A DNA stretch of 64,000 bases from Henricia sp. BOLD:AAB3569 (taxonomy: Eukaryota > Echinodermata > Asteroidea > Spinulosida > Echinasteridae). Shown here one piece after another: positions 57,201-64,000 of the stretch (within the stretch, counting starts at the first letter, position 1; every line of letters starts with the position of its first letter). A program made the position numbers and the translations under genes. The stretch covers positions 434,001-498,000 of the forward strand of contig JBBELK010000005.1 in the NCBI GenBank assembly GCA_037783545.1. The letters are read 5' to 3'. The notes beneath the pieces are model-generated. The model had not been told where the DNA came from and made no database searches. It worked only from the letters and a program-made list of their open reading frames with translations.

Positions 57201-58789
57201 TCACCAAGGCCCTATAATCTTAACCATGACCCAAATAAAGAAGCCGTCTATTTTGTTTTACATGCCAAATACACTCGACCAAAAAAGTTCTGTCACCAGT
57301 AAGACATTTATAGATATTTATTATTAAATTGGATTTAATGTAGGAAAATAATATAGCAAATTTTAGCTGAACATATCCCTCAAAGGAATAGAGCTCAACG
57401 GAGTCCATGATGGCAAGTTTCACTGAACAGGAATGCAACAAAGGAGTGTGGGGTCAGAATGAAAAACACCAAAAAACAACGATGTCAACTTTATTGCACT
57501 TAAGCAAGGGGAGTTGCAGTTCAGTATTTTGCTTCCACCATACCTAATGCAATGGCACGATTCAGATTGGACAATTTAACCATTTTGATTTGGATGTTTT
57601 TGACAAGACATTGATAAATCCAAACTCACTTAAAAATGTCCTAATTGTCTACACACAAATTGCCTAAATCACAAGTTGCATTGTTCTTTGGTGTTTTTCA
57701 TTCTGACCCCACACTCCTTTGTTGCATTCCTGTTCAGTGAAGCTTGCCATCATGATCTCTCTTGAGCTCTATTCCTTTGAGGGATATGTTCAGCTAAAAT
57801 TTGATATATTATTTTCCTACATTAAATCTAATTTAATAATAAATATCTATAAATGTCTTACTGGTGACATAACTTTGTTGGTCGAGTGTATATAGATTTT
57901 TGTCAACTTCTGAAAATTGCAAATCCTATACATAGGCTTTAAATGTACAAAGTGTCTTGTTAATAATATGCCGACAGGTCCTTTTGTACAACGGTCAGTT
58001 GGACACAATTGTGGCCGCGCCACTGACCGAAGCCTTTCTGCAACAGTTGGAGTGGGTAGGCGCCCCGAAGTACGCCACCGCGGAGAGATTAATTTGGAAG
58101 ATAACCGGGGACACTGAAGTCGCCGGTTATGTGCGACATGTGTTGAATCTTCAACAGGTAGGGCCGGAAATTCTGTCCGTTTTGGGGGAATTCCAGAAAT
58201 CCCGATTTACATTTCAGAGACTTTTTACGTATTAAAGTTGTTTGATTTTAAAGGCAGAGGCTTGTCAATGCGCGCATCAGGCCAAATTCGTGCCACGAAA
58301 TACGCAGCTCCATAGCAAAAGCATGGAGCTGCATATTTCGTGGCACGAATTTGGCCTCGCGTGCGCATTGACGAACCTTGCCTTTAAAGGAGCGTGTCCA
58401 GATCACATTTTTGACCCCCCATTTTTTCCATGAGTGTTGAGATTTTGATACCATATCATTTGTCATATTTTTCTCATTACCATTCTGAAATTTTGCGTTC
58501 TCAATTCGTATATCTTCAAGGATATCGTAAAAAAAAAAATGTTTGTTACACCAACCTTTTTGCTTCCACATCCAAATTGGAGATTGCAAATTTCCTGTTT
58601 TCTTCCCATGGATAGTATTTTTGGGGAGGTATTTTATATGATTGTTAGGTTAGAATAAAAAAATCTGAACTGTTTTTTTCCCAGGTTATCGTGCGAGGGG
58701 GCGGGCACATCCTTCCCTACGACCAACCACGTCGCGCGTTTGACATGATTGACAGGTTCATCACCGGACGACCTTTTCTCTCGAAATGA
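42246..58789 (+). CDS. CPVL-like serine carboxypeptidase, copy B (13 exons)
   Basis: Tandem paralogue of copy A with the same 13-exon structure: 42246-42447, 44119-44175, 45347-45408, 47151-47265, 47609-47667, 49652-49731, 50544-50610, 51471-51593, 52296-52427, 53528-53614, 55635-55811, 57978-58157, 58685-58789. Together they encode 481 residues without interruption. Exon lengths equal those of copy A except exon 1 (202 versus 205). The signal peptide is the same. The oxyanion loop is GGPGGSS, as in human CPVL; the triad is Ser215 (GESYAG), Asp396 (NGQLD) and His455 ([11 protein letters not shown]). It has IGDG and YIDNP where copy A has IGNG and YIDSP, so B is closer to the human form. N-glycosylation sequons include NYT, NET and NLT. 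A TTTCTTTCTAG just before the ATG exon suggests an upstream non-coding exon. Confidence 0.95.
42524..43230. mobile_element. Copy-B-only insertion in CPVL intron 1
   Basis: Inverted ends TAGCGACTTGGAAA and TTTCCAAGTCGCTA, flanked by TTCATGG at 42517-42523 and 43231-43237. Copy A has a single TTCATGG at 25324-25330. Length is 707 bases, non-coding. Confidence 0.9.
44420..45080 (-). mobile_element. Copy-B-only insertion in CPVL intron 2
   Basis: Absent from the matching place in copy A (near 25855, between GAGGCTCTT and GTTAAGCAACGG). Its right part, TCGAGCCCAAAATAGCCCAA, is the complement of the left part of the element at 21177-22023, and both contain an ACGTGA hairpin. The left boundary is approximate. 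Confidence 0.65.
46153..47024. mobile_element. GCTGTAACCGAAC element, copy-B-only, 9-bp target duplication
   Basis: Flanked by GTCCCAGTT at 46144-46152 and 47025-47033. Copy A has a single GTCCCAGTT at 27946-27954. The ends are AAAGCTGTAAC and GTTACAGCTTA. It is the second copy of the element at 5974-7005, with several internal deletions relative to it. An 8-9 base duplication suits a hAT-like element. Confidence 0.92.
47854..48305. mobile_element. MITE with perfect 29-bp inverted ends, CPVL intron 5
   Basis: Left end GGGTAATTCCCAAAATTAGG and the following GGTCCAAAA are mirrored exactly at the right end. It is absent from copy A at the corresponding place. Length is 452 bases, non-coding. 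The perfect termini suggest a young insertion. Confidence 0.9.
48365..49115. repeat. TTACGA/TGCGA-rich quasi-repetitive tract
   Basis: This stretch is crowded with TTACGA, TTGCGA, ACGATT and related words on both strands, at irregular spacing of about 10-25 bases. Copy A intron 5 has nothing similar. It resembles the interior of a repeat-built MITE, but terminal inverted repeats were not found with confidence. Confidence 0.5.
49926..50272 (-). mobile_element. TTAA MITE, partial, CPVL intron 6
   Basis: Begins with TTAA at 49926-49929 and AAGATAGTATACATGATTGG. It contains the TTTTGGGGCGAA module array and breaks off at GAGACGAAAAG, so the second terminus is missing. Same family as 12854-13360. 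Confidence 0.72.
50703..50827. repeat. Small inverted repeat in CPVL intron 7 (shared)
   Basis: Counterpart of 29886-30010: GTTGCTACGTGGTGCAC facing GTGCACCACGTAGCAAC. Confidence 0.75.
50934..51370. mobile_element. hAT-like MITE in CPVL intron 7 (shared)
   Basis: CAGGGGTCGAAATT to AATTTCGACCCCTG, flanked by GTGAC on both sides. It is the counterpart of 30117-30534, and its internal GGACCAGT repeats are conserved. Confidence 0.82.
51740..51975. mobile_element. MITE of CACAAGTCC repeats, CPVL intron 8 (shared)
   Basis: Counterpart of 30871-31074, flanked by TCTGGAG at 51733-51739 and 51976-51982. It is slightly longer because of extra GGACTTGT units (about 51890-51935). Confidence 0.83.
52623..53345. 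mobile_element. TTAA-flanked MITE, copy-B-only, CPVL intron 9
   Basis: TTAA at 52623-52626 and 53342-53345. Inverted ends are AGGGGCTATGTCACGGTTTG and AAACCATGACATAGCCCC. Copy A has an uninterrupted GGTTTGAATGCC near 34291. It is related to the nested element at 40372-40786. Confidence 0.88.
53380..53502 (+). mobile_element. Right end of a TTAA MITE
   Basis: GACGAAGTACGGAGCTGGTT to CAATCATGTATACTATC with terminal TTAA at 53499-53502. Only the right third of the 12854-13360 family is present, close upstream of exon 10 of copy B. Confidence 0.68.
55245..55440 (+). repeat. Single arm of fold-back family, CPVL intron 10 (shared)
   Basis: Contains AGCGTATATTGGAAATTTG and TGTAACCCTTTTTGGGCC, matching the right arm of 3809-4249. 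The counterpart in copy A is 34870-35025. Confidence 0.7.
55991..56431. mobile_element. Copy-B-only insertion with TATGG repeats at one end
   Basis: Interrupts the CACAAGTCC-type MITE between AATAGCTTGT and TGACTTGAATTAAG, which are contiguous in copy A (near 36311-36325). One end is an imperfect TATGG repeat and the other a T-run. A retroposon fragment is possible but unproven. Confidence 0.65.
56536..57228. mobile_element. Inverted-repeat element in CPVL intron 11 (shared)
   Basis: Counterpart of 36445-37120. The ends include CATGGTTAAGATTATATGCC and ATAATCTTAACCATG. Confidence 0.75.
57272..57888. mobile_element. Mariner-like MITE with long inverted ends, copy-B-only
   Basis: Begins CACTCGACCAA and ends TTGGTCGAGTG with TA on both sides. 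The inverted repeats extend for about 190 bases. Copy A shows an uninterrupted site at about 37168 (CGAATATATAG). A TA duplication with long inverted repeats fits the Tc1/mariner superfamily. No transposase is present. Confidence 0.9.
58385..58670 (+). mobile_element. GGAGCGTGTCCAGATCAC family, CPVL intron 12 (shared)
   Basis: Counterpart of 37630-37970, with TTTGATACCATATCATTTG and TTCCCATGGATAGTA. It lies just upstream of exon 13. Confidence 0.68.
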
Positions 58790-58925
58790 ACTTCTGGCGA
58801 ATTACAGAAAAGTAACGCAAACTAAAATTGCATAATTATATGTAAATTAAGGTAGTGCAGGGTTTAATTGAGGTTACAGTTGTGTATATTCAAATACAAA
58901 ATGCATCCTCGGGTGTGTTTGTGTA

Positions 58926-58931
58926 AATAAA
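58926..58931 (+). terminator. Polyadenylation signal, CPVL copy B
   Basis: AATAAA about 137 bases after the stop codon, conserved with copy A in sequence context. Confidence 0.75.
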
Positions 58932-59849
58932 AGCAACTTTAAAAGTTTAGTTTTTGGTGTGTAGAAATATATTTTTAAAAGGTTATTTTTTCTATGATAC
59001 CTGTGTTGTTTTGTGCCTTGGTTGTGTGCCTCGAGTTTTTGTTATTGTTTGTTTGGGTTTTTTTTAAAGCTGGGTGGCATTCTCTCTTCACTTTCATGGT
59101 TTTCAACAGTAGTCCTTTCTTTATATAGTCCTTTATGTACTAAGAACATTTTATTTTGAATTTCATCCTGGAAAAGTCTTTTTCCGAGACTCTTTTCATG
59201 CGAAACTGAAAACGAAAGGTCATGTCAGTCAACTGGAGCTATGTGTGTGACGTCATAGCGAGGAGACACACAGAGCTGCTTTACTGACTGTGGTCGTGTA
59301 CCTAGCTCCTCGCAGCAAACACGTACACGTTGTATGCACGCACGGAACCGCGAATTTTCCACAGAGTTGCAAGTGTTACCACCAACAAGGCACGAAGCTG
59401 GCATTTTATTGATATCAAAAATGAATTAAGTGTAACAACCACTGAGAAAATACACCAAAAACTTTGAAAACTTTTACAGATAAATAACGACTGGTGGTTT
59501 ATGCTATGCGGAAAGCATGCAACTTGCTTTGCAAAATAGTGACTGGCTCCTCGCTATGACGTAGCGGGGGTCAATGCATATCATTATGACGTCATCACCC
59601 TAATTCATTTTGGCCTGTTGACGAATACGGTCTAGTTTTTAATTTTTCTCTCTAATATAAAATCAGCAATAAAGATAAGAAAAACCGCAACTTTATCAAG
59701 TAACATCCGTTTTATAAAATAACTTTCTTCCTCGCCAAGTAGCTTCAAGCTTTCAGCCCGGCTTTAAATGTAATGTTTGAGTCGCGTCAACAGTGATACA
59801 TGTATGTACTTTGTATGTTTACAATATGTACTAGAATATGTATAAGTTA
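58932..59849. other. Intergenic stretch with inverted TGACGTCA-containing repeats
   Basis: No gene seen. TGTGACGTCATAGCGAGGAG near 59249 faces CTCCTCGCTATGACGTAG near 59548, and TGACGTCA recurs near 59588. These could be the ends of a degraded element or isolated CRE-like motifs. Confidence 0.5.
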
Positions 59850-60096
59850 TGTATTATTTTTGCTAGTTTATTACATGTATTTTGCTAGTTTATTACATGT
59901 ATTTTGCTAGTTATTACATGTGTTTTGCTAGTTATTACATGTATTTTGCTAGTTTATTACATGTATTTTGCTAGTTATTACATGTATTTTGCTAGTTTAT
60001 TACATGCATTTTGCTAGTGATTACATGTGTTTTGCTAGTTATTACATGCATTTTGCTAGTTATTACATGTATTTTGCTAGTTTATTACATGTATTA
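59850..60096. repeat. Minisatellite, about 20-21-bp unit
   Basis: About eleven copies of TTTGCTAGTTTATTACATGT or a form one base shorter (GTTATTACATG), with ATGCA and ATGTG variants. Confidence 0.95.
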
Positions 60097-60269
60097 CAAC
60101 ATCTGGTATGGTGTCTGATTACCATGAAACAACCAAACTTGGGATAAGAGAAAAATGAGAGGCAGATGTTGCCTTCGTTAGTTTGACTAGTTGCGCTACC
60201 ATGCTACAGTGAGAGAAAAATTGAGTCCATAGGGAAAACCTGAGAGAGTATACCAACTGTGCCTTAGAC

Positions 60270-60772
60270 GCGAGGTCAAATTAGAAACGGTCTGTATACC
60301 GGGAAAATACATAAACGATACACCGTTGCACGGTTTTCAGTGAACAAGCAAATGATTCAACTTGTCTGGCCAGACGATAGATAATTGGCAATGTTCAACC
60401 CTGAACATTAGAGAGCTTATCAGATTACGGGCCATTGTGTGACTACTGGCTGACTCGCCGCCACTGTTTATTACATGAATGCCCGAACAAGGGTGTTTAA
60501 CCACAACCCATGTTTAACCACAATCATGCCCCGGGGTGCGCCCGGCTGGAGGGTCGGGCGGCTCCCTTTGAAGTCATCGGCCACAGTAGCAGCCTTTTGT
60601 TCCCTTCGTGCAGGCGGCTAGTTGTAAACCTGTCAATCATCGACCAACCCAGCAAGTCGGAAACGGTTCCCTTCCAACCGGCAAAGGGTTTTCTGTCAAC
60701 AGAGAAACGATTTGAAGACGAATTATCTCAAATCCTTTAGCGGTATACAGACCATTTCTTATTTGACCTCGT
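60270..60772. mobile_element. MITE with CGAGGTCAAAT...GGTCTGTATACC ends
   Basis: CGAGGTCAAATTAGAAACGG at the left is mirrored by CATTTCTTATTTGACCTCG at the right. The inverted repeats are about 31 bases with about three mismatches. The interior is non-coding. Confidence 0.82.
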
Positions 60773-60850
60773 CCCTTATAGCTCAGCTGGTAGAGCATCT
60801 GCCTGGTGAGTCTGAGGTCTCGGGTTCGAATCCCGATAAGACCCATTATG
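60773..60850 (+). mobile_element. tRNA-derived SINE head or tRNA relic
   Basis: TAGCTCAGCTGGTAGAGCA (A box) and GGTTCGAATCC (B box) are well preserved and the T arm pairs. However, only about 4 of 7 acceptor pairs and few anticodon-stem pairs form, so a functional tRNA is unlikely. It starts directly at the end of the preceding MITE. Confidence 0.7.
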
Positions 60851-61339
60851 ATTTTTTTTCTCATCCCAAGTTTGTATGTATTATCATTGTATGTTATATC
60901 ATTGGAAAGCCTGTAACGGTATCTCATTTGTTATTGTCCTGCACTGGTGGGATGCACATCACAAAAAAAATGACAATTTTTTTTCAGACTAGTTTAATCA
61001 TTGTGTCACCCAGAAAGTTAAGTTCTTTCAAATTAATTTGCATTTTGGCATTATTTCCGTATTTTGTACTTGATAATTCCCATGTAATATGGCTGCAAAT
61101 TCTGTCATACTCGTGTCTTTCTTATAAACGGACTATTTGATAAAAAATGACCAAAACAACTTGAATTAAAGTACTGTTTTGTTTGTTTTGTTTCTTTGTT
61201 CGGGTTGTTTGTTTGTTTTCCCTTGCGTCTAGTTTATTGGTAACTTAGAGCGAACAACACCCAAGTAGGCAGGCAGCTCATGGTGTCCTGTGGGAACTGA
61301 TTGATTAAAATGTCCCACCTACCGTGTCCAAAGTTTAGC
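60851..61339. other. Intergenic stretch, nothing recognised
   Basis: AT-rich sequence after the tRNA-like element with short T and GTTT repeats. An open frame across 60712-61140 overlaps the SINE and shows no domain, so it is not called as a gene. Confidence 0.5.
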
Positions 61340-64000
61340 AAATGTTTTTTTCTTCAGAAATAAGCTTGTTAAACTGCCAAAAATTTTTGGCCGTTTTTGA
61401 GATATTACAAAATGTTTAATTTTTGGCCAAAGATTTTATGATTTCGGTAACGTTGCTTAGAGCCCATAGAGGATATTCCTTGAATTTGACCTTGAATGCT
61501 TATCTGGTAAATGAAATATTAAATTTATAAAATTTAAGATTTTCAGGAAAAAGTCAAATGTTTGGCCAAAATTTCCACTTTTTCTTGGAAATAGGTTCCA
61601 AACGGGCTAAATATTCATAAAGTGTAATTTCTCAGGCATTTTCAAAAAAGTCAATTTTTGAGAAAAATTGCTGGACTAACTAACCCCTTACAATATTTTC
61701 AAGTTTTGGACAAACATTTTATAATTTCGATTTTCTTCAAAACTGCAGGAAACGTTGCTTAGAGCCCATAGAGGATATTCCTTGAATTTGACCTTGAATG
61801 CTAATCTGGGAAATGAAATATGAAATTTATAAAATTTAAGATTTTCAGGACAAAGTCAAATGTTTGGCCAAAATTTCCACTTTTTCTTGGAAATAGGTTC
61901 CAAACGGGCTAAATATTCATAAAGGGTCATTTCTAAGGCATTTTCAAAAGAGTCAATTTTTGAGAAAAATTGCTGGACTAACCCCTTACAATATTTTCAA
62001 GTTTTGGACAAACATTTTATAATTTCGATTTTCTTCAAAACTGCAGGAAACGTTGCTTAGAGCCCATAGAGGATATTCCTTGAATTTGACCTTGAATGCT
62101 AATCTGGGAAATGAAATATGAAATTTATAAAATTTAAGATTTTCAGGACAAAGTCAAATGTTTGGCCAAAATTTCCACTTTTTCTTGGAAATAGGTTCCA
62201 AACGGGCTAAATATTCATAAAGGGTCATTTCTAAGGCATTTTCAAAAGAGTCAATTTTTGAGAAAAATTGCTGGACTAACCCCTTACAATATTTTCAAGT
62301 TTTGGACAAACATTTTATAATTTCGATTTTCTTCAAAACTGCAGGAAACGTTGTTTAGAGCCCATAGAGGATATTCCTTGAATTTGACCTTGAATGCTAA
62401 TCTGGAAAATGAAATATGAAATTTATAAAATTTAAGATTTTCAGGACAAAGTCAAATGTTTGGCCAAAATTTCCACTTTTTCTTGGAAATAGGTTCCAAA
62501 CGGGCTAAATATTCATAAAGGGTCATTTCTAAGGCATTTTCAAAAGAGTCAATTTTTGAGAAAAATTGCTGGACTAACCCCTTACAATATTTTCAAGTTT
62601 TGGACAAACATTTTATAATTTCGATTTTCTTCAAAACTGCAGGAAACGTTGTTTAGAGCCCATAGAGGATATTCCTTGAATTTGACCTTGAATGCTAATC
62701 TGGAAAATGAAATATGAAATTTATAAAATTTAAGATTTTCAGGACAAAGTCAAATGTTTGGCCAAAATTTCCACTTTTTCTTGGAAATAGGTTCCAAACG
62801 GGCTAAATATTAATAAAGGGTCATTTCTAAGGCATTTTCAAAAAAGTCAATTTTTGAGAAAAATTGCTGGACTAACCCCTTACAATATTTTCAAGTTTTG
62901 GACAAACATTTTATAATTTCGATTTTCTTCAAAACTGCAGGAAACGTTGCTTAGAGCCCATAGAGGATATTCCTTGAATTTGACCTTGAATGCTTATCTG
63001 GGAAATGAAATATGAAATTTATAAAATTTAAGATTTTCAGGACAAAGTCAAATGTTTGGCCAAAATTTCCACTTTTTCTTGGAAATAGGTTCCAAACGGG
63101 CTAAATATTCATAAAGGGTCATTTCTCAGGCATTTTCAAAAAAGTCAATTTTTGAGAAAAATTGCTGGACTAACCCCTTACAATATTTTCAAGTTTTGGA
63201 CAAACATTTTATAATTTCGATTTTCTTCAAAACTGCAGGAAACGTTGCTTAGAGCCCATAGAGGATATTCCTTGAATTTGACCTTGAATGCTAATCTGGA
63301 AAATGAAATATGAAATTTATAAAATTTAAGATTTTCAGGACAAAGTCAAATGTTTGGCCAAAATTTCCACTTTTTCTTGGAAATAGGTTCCAAACGGGCT
63401 AAATATTCATAAAGGGTAATTTCTCAGGCATTTTCAAAAAAGTCAATTTTTGAGAAAAATTCCTGGACTAACCCCTTACAATATTTTCAAGTTTTGGACA
63501 AACATTTTATAATTTCGATTTTCTTCAAAACTGCAGGAAACGTTGCTTAGAGCCCATAGAGGATATTCCTTGAATTTGACCTTGAATGCTAATCTGGAAA
63601 ATGAAATATGAAATTTATAAAATTTAAGATTTTCAGGACAAAGTCAAATGTTTGGCCAAAATTTCCACTTTTTCTTGGAAATAGGTTCCAAACGGGCTAA
63701 ATATTAATAAAGGGTCATTTCTAAGGCATTTTCAAAAAAGTCAATTTTTGAGAAAAATTGCTGGACTAACCCCTTACAATATTTTCAAGTTTTGGACAAA
63801 CATTTTATAATTTCGATTTTCTTCAAAACTGCAGGAAAACGTTGCTTAGAGCCCATAGAGGATATTCCTTGAATTTGACCTTGAATGCTTATCTGGGAAA
63901 TGAAATATGAAATTTATAAAATTTAAGATTTTCAGGACAAAGTCAAATGTTTGGCCAAAATTTCCACTTTTTCTTGGAAATAGGTTCCAAACGGGCTAAA
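61340..64000. repeat. Satellite array, 298-bp unit, continuing past the window
   Basis: The anchor CGTTGCTTAGAGCCCATAG (TTGTTTAG in two units) occurs at 61451, 61753, 62051, 62349, 62647, 62945, 63243, 63541 and 63840, giving a unit of 298 bases after a slightly longer, diverged first unit. Later units are nearly identical. Each contains TTTGGCCAAAATTTCCAC and CTTGAATTTGACCTTGAATG. No reading frame is conserved. The array runs off the right edge. Confidence 0.97.

Noticed and set aside
59850-60096. CRISPR-like array
   Set aside because: There are no unique spacers; units are directly adjacent 20-21-bp repeats in a eukaryotic genome.
60773-60850. Functional tRNA gene
   Set aside because: The A and B boxes and T arm look good, but the acceptor and anticodon stems fail to pair, so it is reported as a tRNA-derived element instead.
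60712-61140. 142-aa open frame
   Set aside because: It spans a MITE end and a tRNA-like element, so it is coincidental.

Overview
This is animal nuclear DNA: AT-rich, with short exons separated by long introns and GT-AG splice sites, and very dense in small non-coding mobile elements. The organism is most likely a marine invertebrate deuterostome. The TTAA-flanked elements beginning TTAAAGGCAGT and the scattered ACATGTACATGTA motifs recall echinoderm, perhaps sea star, genomes. That placement is inference from memory, not a database result.

Three protein genes can be assembled exon by exon. (1) On the minus strand, 22838 down to 2020, lie the first seven coding exons of an SLC38A11-like sodium-coupled neutral amino acid transporter; the rest of the gene lies off the left edge. 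(2) and (3) On the plus strand are two complete 13-exon genes for CPVL-like serine carboxypeptidases (peptidase family S10), copy A at 24456-38098 (482 aa) and copy B at 42246-58789 (481 aa). Both keep every reading phase, the signal peptide and the Ser-Asp-His triad. They come from a direct tandem duplication of roughly 15 kb (about 23300-38285 versus 39700-59040). Copy A is head-to-head with the transporter gene across a 1.6 kb interval.

Layout: 1-2019, the transporter's last visible intron, with a fold-back repeat and a 110-bp minisatellite; 2020-22838, the transporter gene, with introns packed with MITE-like elements, fold-back repeats and a nested SINE; 22839-24455, the shared upstream interval, with CTCF-like motifs, a fold-back element and a fourfold GTTGACGC cluster; 24456-38172, CPVL copy A; 38173-42245, the interval between the copies, with a SINE, an element nested in another element, a duplicated upstream block and a small insertion carrying a histone-type hairpin; 42246-58931, CPVL copy B; 58932-64000, no gene, with a 21-bp minisatellite, a terminal-inverted-repeat element, a tRNA-derived repeat and a 298-bp satellite running off the right edge.

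The most informative feature is the paralogous alignment. Each CPVL copy keeps the empty site for mobile elements found only in the other copy, so insertions can be dated as before or after the duplication and target-site duplications (TTAA, TA, 6-9 bp) can be read directly. I saw no retroviral or LTR element, no transposase or reverse transcriptase reading frame, no CRISPR array and no convincing functional tRNA or rRNA gene.
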